DNA of 49,095 bases from a virus: positions 1 through 49,095 of the IMG/VR virus record IMGVR_UViG_3300017783_003139. The stretch is one strand, 5' to 3'. The translations under genes and the position numbers were made by a program. Shown in pieces: positions 8,632 to 17,502 of the stretch. Each line of letters begins with the position of its first letter. Position 1 is the stretch's first letter. Below the pieces are notes generated by a model. The model had not been told where the DNA came from. It was given only the letters and a program-made list of their open reading frames with translations, and searched no databases.

Positions 8632-9167
8632 AATTCCTTGTACATACACGTTGCCATGTCACTACTGGCATATACACTATACACGCCGTCTACATTAACT
8701 GTTGCTTCTTTTGGATTAGCAATATTAAATGTAACCATATCATATAGTACATGTGGATCACCTTTTTTTGTAAAACTAAAAGTAATCTCTTTTTGTAAAT
8801 CTACATTTGTAGTCTTCATAGTATCTATTAACTCGATACCTGTACTAATATAACATCTTTTAGCCTTTTTGTCAACCGTTAAAAGCAAATCATACATAAC
8901 TAATTCATCTACAGGCTGTAATTCTGTAAATTGAGATTCATTTTCAATATAGATGTTCTTTTTTAGTACAAATTTCTTTTCAGTTCGATTATATGCTACA
9001 ATATAATCAGTCATTTTCTCTTTAAAGGATTTAATAGGCTCAATTTCTTCCTCAGTAACTTGTATATACTGATGTCCTTCTTCAATACTAGGACCTATAC
9101 TAAAAATTTCTCCGGTTTTTTGATCAAAACAAATATACTGTGGAGTATCTACTTTTACATGTAACAT
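8628..9167 (-). CDS. Unknown phage protein in the modification cassette
   Basis: 179 residues from ATG at 9167, picked because GAGGAGG sits five bases upstream; the longer in-frame start at 9182 would use that RBS as coding sequence. I do not recognise a family. The sequence is rich in short beta strands with alternating charged residues (VKVDTPQYICFDQKTGEIFS, DYIVAYNRTEKKFVLKK, VDELVMYDLLLTVDKKAKRCYIS), which suggests a small beta-sandwich or barrel; no cysteine cluster, signal peptide or membrane segment is visible. It sits between a DTD transferase and a VDGD transferase with a 13-base overlap upstream, so it is probably an accessory or substrate-binding partner; that is inference. Confidence 0.7.
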   Translation of the reverse strand: MLHVKVDTPQYICFDQKTGEIFSIGPSIEEGHQYIQVTEEEIEPIKSFKEKMTDYIVAYNRTEKKFVLKKNIYIENESQFTELQPVDELVMYDLLLTVDKKAKRCYISTGIELIDTMKTTNVDLQKEITFSFTKKGDPHVLYDMVTFNIANPKEATVNVDGVYSVYASSDMATCMYKEL

Positions 9168-9946
9168 AAAGCCTCCTCGCAAAAACTATTTTCGGTATAA
9201 TGAAAAAGACCGTGTTGTTTATAGTTTCCAATTTTTAATTCATCATTGATATAATATGGAACAGTGTCAGTCCAACTATCTGTTGAATCTTCCCACCCTT
9301 GTACTTTACTTTTCATATGTACAAATGAGGCAGATGTGTATGTGTAGTTCTGTATTCCGTTATGTAATAAAGCAATTGAATGGTTTACATCCATACTACT
9401 TAAACCAGGTAGTTGCTTAGGAGCATATATTTTGTAAAAGTCTTTATAATTTTCGCATATATTATTAAGTGTTTTATAATATTTTAATGCTGTATCATCT
9501 TTTTTAAAGTAATGAAACGCACAGTAAATATTAGGTAAATTATTTGCTGTAAAAACTTTTCTATAATAATTATTTGTTATAATGTTATTTCTATAGTCTC
9601 TTACATTGCTAACAAACCCTATACTATTTTGTGCGAAGTATTTCCACCAATGTGAAACATCTGTTAAAAATATCATATCAGTATCTAATACAACTGTTTC
9701 ATCATAGGGTGTTAAATGAAACACTTTCCAGCGATGTTCTGTTTTATAAAAACTCCTTGCTTCTTTATCATGCCAAGGTACTTCTATAATTTTATCAAAA
9801 ACAGATTTATATTCTTCTGGAACTACATCACTTGTTACTAAAGATACATTTTTAATAGATTGTGTAGCAATAATACTTTTAGCACACAAGTATGCTTGCT
9901 TTACATAGTCATCACCCATTGCTACCATAATATATCCCTTAGTCAT
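9155..9946 (-). CDS. DTD-motif glycosyltransferase-like protein A
   Basis: 263 residues. Starts 'GYIMVAMGDDYVKQAYLCAKSI', the nucleotide-binding first strand and helix of GT-A enzymes that work on stored or linked sugars (GT8-like), and has 'ETVVLDTDMIFLTD' around residue 87, the Asp-x-Asp metal/UDP-sugar site. 'GLSSMDVNHSIALLH' and 'FVHMKSKVQGW' sit where GT8-type enzymes close the active site with a His. Homologous in layout to the upstream gene, so another duplicated pair. Cytoplasmic; donor and acceptor unknown. It overlaps the upstream gene by 8 bases and the unknown 179-residue gene by 13. Confidence 0.7.
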   Translation of the reverse strand: MTKGYIMVAMGDDYVKQAYLCAKSIIATQSIKNVSLVTSDVVPEEYKSVFDKIIEVPWHDKEARSFYKTEHRWKVFHLTPYDETVVLDTDMIFLTDVSHWWKYFAQNSIGFVSNVRDYRNNIITNNYYRKVFTANNLPNIYCAFHYFKKDDTALKYYKTLNNICENYKDFYKIYAPKQLPGLSSMDVNHSIALLHNGIQNYTYTSASFVHMKSKVQGWEDSTDSWTDTVPYYINDELKIGNYKQHGLFHYTENSFCEEALCYM

Positions 9947-10763
9947 TTATAAGTTCTCCTAAACTAAACTTATTCATAACATGTACATTACAATTATTAG
10001 TTGATGCTAGTATATACTCACCTGTATATTTTTCCTTTTCTACTAAAAATGTAAGTGAAGTATCATTAATTGTTTTAATAATATCTTTATCTAGTGTATA
10101 AAACATTTTGCCTGGTAAAATTTTTGCCCAGTCACCGTCTATAAATCCATTCATCATATGTATAGCAATACTAAACACATGATCATTCCTAAAATTCCTA
10201 CTACCTAAATTATATACTTGTTCGTAATGCTTCCAATTATCTACTAAATGTTGTAGTAAATTAAAAAATGTCTTTGTTTCGTGTGTCTTTGTAAAACAAA
10301 AACAAGTTGCCCAATAAAATGGAATACCAGTATCGTTAATATAATCGAACTCTTTATAGTTTCGCCATTCGCATAAATCAACACCGTCTTTATAAATTTG
10401 AAAGTCATGTACACTATCAAACGCATGTTTAAAAGAATCATTACAGATAATATAATCTGTATCAAGAACAAGAGTAGTATCATACGGAGACAGATCGTAA
10501 CTGTTTACTCTATCATTATTTTTGAATGATAACTGTTGATGATGTAAAGAACCGTTATAGTAACGCTTCACGTTATTATTGTCATCAGCTATTTCAATTA
10601 CTTTATCAAATACATTAGTATCTTGTAATTCACTAATTGTAGATGTTACTAGAGTTGTTGGTAAGTTTAAATACTTGCGTACACGTTTAGCTAATTCTAT
10701 TGCTTGCTTGATATAATCAACTTTTCCGTTATTATGAGCAAAGCATAAAACACCATTAGACAT
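9939..10763 (-). CDS. DTD-motif glycosyltransferase-like protein B
   Basis: 274 residues. 'GVLCFAHNNGKVDYIKQAIEL' at the N-terminus and 'DTTLVLDTDYIICND' near residue 103 parallel protein A at 9155-9946, as do 'FDKVIEI' before the DTD strand and 'NDHVFSIAIHMMNG' after it. The pattern is that of a GT-A nucleotide-sugar transferase with a DxD metal site. The two copies have drifted far in sequence, so different donors or acceptors are likely. The start lies in the end of the small 112-residue gene (8-base overlap). Confidence 0.7.
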   Translation of the reverse strand: MSNGVLCFAHNNGKVDYIKQAIELAKRVRKYLNLPTTLVTSTISELQDTNVFDKVIEIADDNNNVKRYYNGSLHHQQLSFKNNDRVNSYDLSPYDTTLVLDTDYIICNDSFKHAFDSVHDFQIYKDGVDLCEWRNYKEFDYINDTGIPFYWATCFCFTKTHETKTFFNLLQHLVDNWKHYEQVYNLGSRNFRNDHVFSIAIHMMNGFIDGDWAKILPGKMFYTLDKDIIKTINDTSLTFLVEKEKYTGEYILASTNNCNVHVMNKFSLGELIND

Positions 10764-11094
10764 GTACCAAACCTTCTACACTACGATTTTTGCTAATCTC
10801 TTTATAACTTGTAAGATACTTGTTTGTAGCATCAGCATACTTTTGATGAGCTAAAGTTGTAAAGTCTTCTAAGTCGTCAATTTGAATAGGAGTATTATTG
10901 TCATCGATTAACACAGTGTTTGGTGTCTTTAACATATGACAGAAAGTTAATACTTCTTTTGTAATACTAAACTTCCCACCTTTGTAATATAAAATAAGAT
11001 CACCGTGATAAGTTTCAAGAAGTATACGCTTCTGAGAGTTAAGGGTAGCAGTAAAATTTGAGAAGTCTAGTGCTTTCTCTAATTTTTCGTCCAT
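10756..11094 (-). CDS. Small conserved phage protein of unknown function
   Basis: 112 residues, acidic and mostly helical at the ends, with 'KRILLETYHGDLILYYKGGKF' and 'VLIDDNNTPIQIDDLEDF' in the middle. I recall similar proteins beside tail genes in marine T4-like phages but know no function. AGGAG eight bases before the ATG gives a strong start, and a late-type octamer (AGTAAATA, 11122-11129) lies 27 bases upstream. As first gene of the cassette operon its promoter may drive all ten overlapping genes down to 2816. Confidence 0.75.
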   Translation of the reverse strand: MDEKLEKALDFSNFTATLNSQKRILLETYHGDLILYYKGGKFSITKEVLTFCHMLKTPNTVLIDDNNTPIQIDDLEDFTTLAHQKYADATNKYLTSYKEISKNRSVEGLVHV

Positions 11095-11121
11095 AGTTAT
11101 ACTCCTAGTTTATAGTATAAC

Positions 11122-11129
11122 TATTTACT
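11122..11129 (-). promoter_or_regulatory. Candidate T4-type late promoter (AGTAAATA)
   Basis: On the minus strand the octamer AGTAAATA keeps the TAAATA core of the T4 late promoter TATAAATA, in the gap between the 304-residue structural gene and the 112-residue gene, 27 bases before the ATG. The other candidates in the window lie at similar distances. If real, it makes the cassette at 2816-11094 a late operon. Confidence 0.5.
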
Positions 11130-11130
11130 C

Positions 11131-12045
11131 TTAGAGGTTGTTTGTAGTACTGAAAGTTGGCGCTGTAATATTAACGCTATTTGAGTTATTAGGTCTATTT
11201 TGCTGTGCTGTACTAGTTGTAGTTGCTGTAACTGCTTCGTCAAAGTTTGGATTAGGACCTTTATCTTCATTAAATGTAATTCTAAATGTTAACACATTAC
11301 CGTTCTTTTTTGCTTCAATTAAATAGTCATTAGCCGAATATGCTGATGCTGTTTTATTAAAGATTGTTGTATAACCTGTTGGTAAATTTGAATACCCGTA
11401 ACTAGTTCCTACTGAACCGTTTGATGTAGTTGATCTTTTAAATTGTACTGTACCAACACTATTCATTAAATTACGCCAGTCATTGTTAATGGTTGAATTA
11501 CCACTACCAATAGTTCCGCTTAAATTAATAGTTCCACCTGCGTTAAAATATACACGCATATGATTTTCGCCACTTACTGTTGTAGTACTACCGTCGCCGT
11601 TAGTTACAGAATATCCACCGAAAGTAACAGTAAAAATATGATTAATATCTGTTGACCAGCTTGCTGTTCTTTGACTGCTTGTGCCTGACTGTAAACCTAA
11701 TTGGTTTGCGGCCGCAGTTAATCTAGATGCTTGAGCTGTAATGCTTAATGCTTCGTATTGAGCATAGCCTTCTTTGTTAGTTGAATTTGAATCTAAAATA
11801 GTATCGCCAACACTAGGAACTGCTACCTCTGTTGGGACTGAACCTGTTTGGTGTAACCTACACTTTGTCATATCAGAAGATAGGTTTGACATATCTGAGG
11901 CGGTTACTGTTGCTCCAACTGCTACTGTACTACTAGTTACTGCTTGCCCGTAACCTTCGTCACCGGATCCTAGTCCTAGTACTCCTGCTATTCTTGCTCT
12001 AATATTATTGTACCGCGCCGCGGTGATTGTATCGCCTACTGCCAT
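11131..12045 (-). CDS. Probable virion structural protein, beta-rich
   Basis: 304 residues, rich in Ser, Thr, Asn and Gly with few charges, as in tail-fibre or baseplate proteins. The N-terminal ~90 residues have a repeated 'VGDTITAARYNNIR' / 'VGATVTASDMSNLS' / 'VGDTILDS' motif; the rest is a beta-rich domain containing 'INHIFTVTFGGYSV' and 'GENHMRVYFNAGG'. I recall relatives annotated as virion structural proteins in marine T4-like phages. It is preceded by its own late-type octamer (TATAAGTA, 12062-12069) and lies last in the fibre series. Exact position in the virion cannot be read from sequence. Confidence 0.7.
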   Translation of the reverse strand: MAVGDTITAARYNNIRARIAGVLGLGSGDEGYGQAVTSSTVAVGATVTASDMSNLSSDMTKCRLHQTGSVPTEVAVPSVGDTILDSNSTNKEGYAQYEALSITAQASRLTAAANQLGLQSGTSSQRTASWSTDINHIFTVTFGGYSVTNGDGSTTTVSGENHMRVYFNAGGTINLSGTIGSGNSTINNDWRNLMNSVGTVQFKRSTTSNGSVGTSYGYSNLPTGYTTIFNKTASAYSANDYLIEAKKNGNVLTFRITFNEDKGPNPNFDEAVTATTTSTAQQNRPNNSNSVNITAPTFSTTNNL

Positions 12046-12061
12046 AATGCTTCCTTTTTAA

Positions 12062-12069
12062 TACTTATA
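12062..12069 (-). promoter_or_regulatory. Candidate T4-type late promoter (TATAAGTA)
   Basis: One mismatch from TATAAATA, 16 bases before the ATG at 12045. The TAA stop codon of the upstream fibre gene (12065-12067) forms bases 3-5 of the octamer. Confidence 0.6.
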
Positions 12070-13549
12070 CTTTAAGTACACACTCAATTAACTTTTCTGA
12101 CTCGTCGTCACTAGCCTCTAGTGCAATACCAACTAAACCTGTTGACGCAATCGTTGAACATACGCCATCTTCCCAAGCGTAAACTGGATCACCTTTTGCT
12201 ACAACACCTTTTACTCTTACTGGAACACGACCTTTAAGTCCAATTGCCTGTCCATCACAGTCGCTATTCATTAAGTATGCTGGTTCTGCAGATATAACAC
12301 CAATACAATGACTACTTGTTTTTGCCGCTGTTGTTTCAGCTTCTCCACCTACACACATTGCTGTACCTGTTGGATAGTCTTGATCAGTTGTATAAACTTC
12401 TGCCAAGTCAGCATATCTAGCACTTGTTGAAATACCATTGAATACATTTGCTGACAAATTACCACTTGAGTCACGTACTGCTACTGTATTATTAGTAGGG
12501 TTAACATCACCTGTTCTATAATTTGATCCGACTTGTAAGTTAGTAGCATTAGTTGCCAAACCATTAAACGATGTAGCATATATATTTCTAAACTTAATTG
12601 AACTACTACCAATATCATATGTTGTAGTTGCTGTTGGCATTAATCCATCTGATGAAATATGGAATGGTTCTGTTGTTACAAACCCACTAGACTTAACTTT
12701 AAATCTAATTTTTTGTCCTACAGTGTTTTCAATAATACCTTCATTGCCTGCGCCAGCTGTATCAATGTAAACCTTTAAATCGTTTGCCGCACCAACTGTA
12801 AATCCAGCGTCGGAAAATCTAACAATATCACCAAATGAACTTTCTTGTCCTGGTGTATTTTGTACAAAGTTTGCCGCAAGTACGCCGCCTAATGCTTCAG
12901 CATTAGTTGCTGTACCGTGGAATCTATGCGCTGATGCTGTAACACCATTTGTACCTGATGTTGTATTTCTTAGTGTAACACCTTGTCTAATTACATCATA
13001 GCCAGTAATTACGTTAGCAGGGTCTGTTTGGTCAATAGTAAATTCTGCGTTACTTACAATAAACACAACTCCGTCATCAACAGTACCTTTAATAATTGTT
13101 CTGTTATTTTGTGAAGTATCTCTTACTTGTGCTGTAACCATAGCACTAACTGTTTCACCTATAGACTGTGGACCAATTAGGACAAATCCGCCGTCTTCGT
13201 TTTGTGCGTATAGTTGGTTATTGCCACTATCCCACCAAAAATCACCAGTAGTTAATCCTACCGGTTGTGTAGTAGCTACTTCAGCACCACCTGTTGTTCT
13301 AAATTTTGTTCCGTCATAAAACTTTAGTTTTTTCACCGAGCTATCAAACCAAATCTGTCCTGATAAAGGATTAGCTGGTGAATTGCCACTGGAAAAACTT
13401 TCCATCAAATGTACAAAGTTTTCGTTTTGGATTTCACCATAACCAGCATAATTCTTACCTACTAGCTTAATAGTAGTGCTTTGGTCAATGGTGCCATCTT
13501 CAACTGTGGTTAACTGTTGTCCATTTGTTAAATTGATTACATATGCCAT
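12065..13549 (-). CDS. Tail fibre-like protein with C-terminal maturation/chaperone-like domain
   Basis: 494 residues. Residues 1-130 form a module shared with the next two genes: 'MAYVINLTNG', then 'GKNYAGYGEIQNENFVHLME', 'NPLSGQIWFDSS' and 'GDFWWDSGNNQLYA'. The middle is beta-rich fibre sequence (DIVRFSDAGFTVGAANDLKV, YDIGSSSIKFRNIYATSFNG). From about residue 375, 'YADLAEVYTTDQDYPTGTAM' and 'CIGVISAEPAYLMN' resemble the C-terminal intramolecular chaperone/peptidase-G2-like domain found at fibre tips; that match is from memory of the motif. Own late promoter at 13578-13585. Likely a distal adsorption fibre. Confidence 0.75.
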   Translation of the reverse strand: MAYVINLTNGQQLTTVEDGTIDQSTTIKLVGKNYAGYGEIQNENFVHLMESFSSGNSPANPLSGQIWFDSSVKKLKFYDGTKFRTTGGAEVATTQPVGLTTGDFWWDSGNNQLYAQNEDGGFVLIGPQSIGETVSAMVTAQVRDTSQNNRTIIKGTVDDGVVFIVSNAEFTIDQTDPANVITGYDVIRQGVTLRNTTSGTNGVTASAHRFHGTATNAEALGGVLAANFVQNTPGQESSFGDIVRFSDAGFTVGAANDLKVYIDTAGAGNEGIIENTVGQKIRFKVKSSGFVTTEPFHISSDGLMPTATTTYDIGSSSIKFRNIYATSFNGLATNATNLQVGSNYRTGDVNPTNNTVAVRDSSGNLSANVFNGISTSARYADLAEVYTTDQDYPTGTAMCVGGEAETTAAKTSSHCIGVISAEPAYLMNSDCDGQAIGLKGRVPVRVKGVVAKGDPVYAWEDGVCSTIASTGLVGIALEASDDESEKLIECVLKV

Positions 13550-13577
13550 TTAAATAAACCCCTAATTGTGTTATATG

Positions 13578-13585
13578 TATTTATA
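13578..13585 (-). promoter_or_regulatory. T4-type late promoter (TATAAATA, perfect)
   Basis: Exact TATAAATA on the minus strand, followed by C, 28 bases before the ATG at 13549. The stop codon of the upstream fibre gene (TAA, 13581-13583) is bases 3-5 of the octamer. The best match in the window to the gp55-dependent consensus. Confidence 0.8.
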
Positions 13586-15419
13586 CCAAAGCGCCCGGAG
13601 TCAAGTCTTCAACATATGTCCAAGCTCCGCCAATGATTCTAAATAGTTTAAGTGTTCGTGTTACTGTCGAAGAAATCGAACCTGTTGTGTCATTAAATAC
13701 AGCACTTTGTATAACGCTTATCGACCCATCGTCGTTACCATCGTTATCTAATTGCTGTACTAAAGTGTTTGATGCGTTAAACGCTGTATTCAAAGAAGCA
13801 CCTGTTAGTGTAGCTGTAGCACCTGTTGTGGTTGTACAGTGTATTCTAGCTTCAGTACCGTTCTCTTTTATTGATACAGGAGCAATATCATTTACAATAG
13901 TAGCAATATTTGTATGCTGTTGAGTACTTCCTGCTGTACCTAGTCCTGTAACGTCTAATGCTAGTGATAGTACTTCTAAATTAATTTGGCTATCAACATA
14001 ATTCTTTGTAGCAACATCTTGGGCACCAACAGGATCTGTTACATTTGTTATACGTTGTGTTGTAGTAAGTTCTACTGGACCTGCTACATCAAATGTTAAT
14101 CCGTTTCCGCTTAAATCTGTCGATGTTGATTGTAATCTAACGCCAGTAAACGCAATATTACCAATATTTGCCGATGTTAACGCACCAATACTTGTAATAC
14201 CTGGAGCGCCTGTACCGTCAATAATATCAACTCCGTTAGCTTTAATCTTTGTTCCTGGTAATAAGTTAATACTTTGATTAGTTGTCCAGGATGATGTTGA
14301 TGATCTCCAAAGGAATTCTTTATTTCCTCCGGAACTTTGTACAATTAATCCTGCTTCATCAACTTGTGTGTCATTTAAAACTGTACTATCACTTGATTTA
14401 GCGAGTGTAATATTTTTATCTTCAATATTTAATTCTGTAACGTCAACACTAACTGTTTCGCCGCTTACTATTAAGTTGCCAGCTACACGTACATCTCCAC
14501 CTACATCTAATGTATAAGAAGGATTATCATTATATATTCCTACTCTACTATCTTCTGCCTTAATACTAACGGCACTTTGAATACCGCTTGATGTACGTAC
14601 TTGTATTGTATAGTTTTGATTTGAAACTTCGTTAAGTGCTATTACGCCTTGGCTTGTAACCTTAACAACGTGGTTATCACCTAGTCCAATAGTAAGTCCA
14701 CTGTTGTTTCTTACAGCAAGTGAGCCACTAGTAGCATCATCTGAGTCACTAGCAAGGAACTGTGCCGCTGTTCTTGAAACGTTATTACTATCAACTAGTG
14801 CTGATGTTTTTGAAGCTGTACCAGCAAAAATAAAGTCATCGTCAACAACGTTAAATCCTTTAACAACATCACCTGTAAAACTTGGAATAGTATCTACGTT
14901 TTGTGGTGTAAAAGCAATTTTGCTCCATAAGCCTACAAATGTTCCACCTACCCAATATTTTACAATCGTTCTACTTGTTCCTGTGTTATCAAGAACTGTT
15001 ATAACTTCAGGTCCTGACTTTCCTTGGAAAGCATTATAAATTGGTCCTGCTAATTCTAAATCTGTGCCATCAAAAAAGTAAAGTTGGTTAGCATCATTGT
15101 TAATCCACATGTCGCCCGCAACCATTACAGGTTGTTGTGGACTAACTATAGGTCCACCACCTGTAGTCCAATTAGTTCCTGTATAAACTTTCAAACGTGA
15201 AACACTAGTATCCCACCAAATTTGTCCAGCTAATGGATTTGCCGGAGCAGATGCGTTAGCAAAATTTTCAAGTATTTTAACAAAATTTTCGTTAACTGCT
15301 TCACCAAACCCTGTATATCCTCTACCTATGAGTGATAAATCTGATGATGTTGAATCTATTTGTCCATCTGCTAGGTTAACAAGTAATGCTCCACTAGTTT
15401 TATTAATTTGATATGCCAT
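13581..15419 (-). CDS. Tail fibre-like protein, second of three paralogues
   Basis: 612 residues. The first ~130 residues repeat the shared module (MAYQINKTSGALL, GYTGFGEAVNENFVKILENF, NPLAGQIWWDTS, GDMWINNDANQLY). Downstream come repeated fibre signatures: 'VGIYNDNPSYTLDVGGDVRV' near residue 300 and 'DPVGAQDVATKNYVDS' near 460, both common in marine phage fibres. The C-terminus has a Thr-rich beta region ending 'LFRIIGGAWTYVEDLTPG'. It starts two bases after the previous stop, so it is co-transcribed with the collar-type fibre. Probably part of the adsorption apparatus. Confidence 0.75.
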   Translation of the reverse strand: MAYQINKTSGALLVNLADGQIDSTSSDLSLIGRGYTGFGEAVNENFVKILENFANASAPANPLAGQIWWDTSVSRLKVYTGTNWTTGGGPIVSPQQPVMVAGDMWINNDANQLYFFDGTDLELAGPIYNAFQGKSGPEVITVLDNTGTSRTIVKYWVGGTFVGLWSKIAFTPQNVDTIPSFTGDVVKGFNVVDDDFIFAGTASKTSALVDSNNVSRTAAQFLASDSDDATSGSLAVRNNSGLTIGLGDNHVVKVTSQGVIALNEVSNQNYTIQVRTSSGIQSAVSIKAEDSRVGIYNDNPSYTLDVGGDVRVAGNLIVSGETVSVDVTELNIEDKNITLAKSSDSTVLNDTQVDEAGLIVQSSGGNKEFLWRSSTSSWTTNQSINLLPGTKIKANGVDIIDGTGAPGITSIGALTSANIGNIAFTGVRLQSTSTDLSGNGLTFDVAGPVELTTTQRITNVTDPVGAQDVATKNYVDSQINLEVLSLALDVTGLGTAGSTQQHTNIATIVNDIAPVSIKENGTEARIHCTTTTGATATLTGASLNTAFNASNTLVQQLDNDGNDDGSISVIQSAVFNDTTGSISSTVTRTLKLFRIIGGAWTYVEDLTPGALV

Positions 15420-15420
15420 C

Positions 15421-17502
15421 TTAGCCCCCGACTCCCGTGTAGATAATATATTTGACTGTTAAGAACGGGTTCATAACATTAAATGGTGTTCCTAGTTCAG
15501 TAATATCAAATGTTTCAAATTCTTCTAGTCCTGTGTTACTGTTATACTGAATATTTCTTCTATTTAGAACGCCGCCGGATGAAGTACGTGCCTGGCCTGC
15601 TTGCGATCCTGTTGGAGCATCATACGGAATAGTGTCAGCATCTTGCTGTACTCCACTATCATCTAGTATAACATAGAACTGAGCACCTTTTGGTGATCTT
15701 AAATCATGTTCGTGTTCTGGTAAGTTTTTAACGTCAATTGCTCTACTTTCAACACCTGATGCTAGTCCAATTGTATCAGCGTTAACATCTGATACTCTGT
15801 TAGCACTTGTGCCACCTAAGTTGTCAGCACCTAAAGCAAATCTACCTCTAAAGTCAGGTAAACCAAAATTACCTGATGTAACCTGGCTTTGATCTTTAAA
15901 CTGGAATAATATAGCATTGTATAATCCCAAGTAATCTGAAATTTTTACTTCTGCTCCGTCGCATAGTAACCAACCCGCCGGCGTATTAACACCACCAAAT
16001 GGTACAATAGTTCCAACTGGTATAACTGGTACACTACTAACTAGTGCCTGTTGTGAAATCTTAAACACACCTGTGTCATCACCTGAAATTCTGTTAATGA
16101 TAATTTCGTCATCATTATTAGGAACTGTTACAGCTTGCTTACCAGCAATGAACGTATTACTAATTGCTGTGTTAAATGTTTTTGTAGTTCCGCCAACTTG
16201 CCCATCAAATGTAATCTGATTTGAACTTACATCACCTGATATCTCAAAAGTAGTTGCTGATGTTAATTTATTAGCATTAGTAGCACCACCTGTAACTGTA
16301 CCTGTAATATTACCAATTAAGTTACCTCTAAATTCAACAGCGTGTACTGCTGACCAACGGAGTGTTGAAGATCCTAAACTATGACTCTGTGTTGCCAATG
16401 GAAGGATACTTGCTGTTGAACTTTCGCCTGCTACATTTAATTCTGTACCAACAAATAGTTTTTTAGCAATACCTACGCCGCCACTAATTTTAACTGCGCC
16501 AGTACCAATACTAGCACTATCTGTTGTACCTTGTATAGTTAAGTTATCACTTGCTTGAATTGATCCTGATACATCAAGCGCCTCTGCTGGACTTAGTGTA
16601 TTAATACCAACTTTTTCAGTTGAGTCAATTCTAATAACATTTTTCTGTACACCTAAATTATTAACTTTAAAGTCAATTGGTGCGCCTGATGTTAAGTTAG
16701 TAATAGCACCTGATGTACCTTGTACGTCAAATGTTACACTAGCAGTTTGTCCTACTTGTATACCTGCGTTATTACTAATAATAAGTTGTTCGTTTGATGT
16801 ACTTGTAACATCATTTCTTAAAAATTTACTTGCGTCAACCTTTACTCCGTTAACAATAAGGTTTTCTGCTTTTTCACTTGTTCCTAAAAATTTACTAACA
16901 CCTGATCCGCCAATGTTTAAACTTGATAAGTTTAGTCCTGGTTGTATAATTGTAAATCCTGCGATAGTTGTTTTTGGTTGGAATGTTCTTGTACTATAAA
17001 TTGATACTGGTGATCCTGCGACTTCAACTTGTAGGATAGTATAAAGTACATCATCTTTACCTGTTACTACAACAGGCTTTGCTCCAGTTAATAGTCCGTC
17101 ACTGTATTCTGGTCCAACTAGTGTCCATCCACTACCTGTAAAAATATACAACTGGTTGTTATCTGTATCAGACCAAAGATCACCTTGTAGTGCGTTAGAA
17201 ACATCTGGTGCTGTACTTCCTTTTTTAAGTCCACTAGCATTAACCCAACCTGTACCATCGTATAGTTTTAAAGTATCAATGCCTGTTGAACTGTCATACC
17301 ATAACTGTCCTTGGACTGGATTTCTTGGCGCCGCTGTATTAGCGAAATTTTCTAGTAAATTTAAAAAACTGTTTGCAATAACTGACCCATAACTAGTAGT
17401 GTTACGTCCAGGAATATCTAGACTTGTTTGCTGATTAATTGTACTATCTTCAATTGAGATAGTGCCTTTATTAGTGTCCGAGTAGTTAATTGTATATGCC
17501 AT
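15421..17502 (-). CDS. Tail fibre-like protein with phage tail collar domain
   Basis: 693 residues, largest of the three paralogues. Shared N-terminal module (MAYTINYSDTN, GRNTTSYGSVIANSFLNLLE, NPVQGQLWYDSS, GDLWSDTDNNQLYIF). A long beta-rich shaft with 'AVKISGGVGIAKKLFVG' and 'SHSLGSSTLRWSAVHAVEF' follows. Around residues 488-545 'VPVGTIVPFGGVNTP..GWLLCDG' and 'FGLPDFRGRFALGADN' are the hallmark of the tail collar domain (the receptor-binding fold of T4 gp12-like fibres). The stop of the upstream gene and this ATG share one base (TAATG). A receptor-binding fibre is the best call; the quoted pattern is given in two pieces separated by dots. Confidence 0.85.
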   Translation of the reverse strand: MAYTINYSDTNKGTISIEDSTINQQTSLDIPGRNTTSYGSVIANSFLNLLENFANTAAPRNPVQGQLWYDSSTGIDTLKLYDGTGWVNASGLKKGSTAPDVSNALQGDLWSDTDNNQLYIFTGSGWTLVGPEYSDGLLTGAKPVVVTGKDDVLYTILQVEVAGSPVSIYSTRTFQPKTTIAGFTIIQPGLNLSSLNIGGSGVSKFLGTSEKAENLIVNGVKVDASKFLRNDVTSTSNEQLIISNNAGIQVGQTASVTFDVQGTSGAITNLTSGAPIDFKVNNLGVQKNVIRIDSTEKVGINTLSPAEALDVSGSIQASDNLTIQGTTDSASIGTGAVKISGGVGIAKKLFVGTELNVAGESSTASILPLATQSHSLGSSTLRWSAVHAVEFRGNLIGNITGTVTGGATNANKLTSATTFEISGDVSSNQITFDGQVGGTTKTFNTAISNTFIAGKQAVTVPNNDDEIIINRISGDDTGVFKISQQALVSSVPVIPVGTIVPFGGVNTPAGWLLCDGAEVKISDYLGLYNAILFQFKDQSQVTSGNFGLPDFRGRFALGADNLGGTSANRVSDVNADTIGLASGVESRAIDVKNLPEHEHDLRSPKGAQFYVILDDSGVQQDADTIPYDAPTGSQAGQARTSSGGVLNRRNIQYNSNTGLEEFETFDITELGTPFNVMNPFLTVKYIIYTGVGG

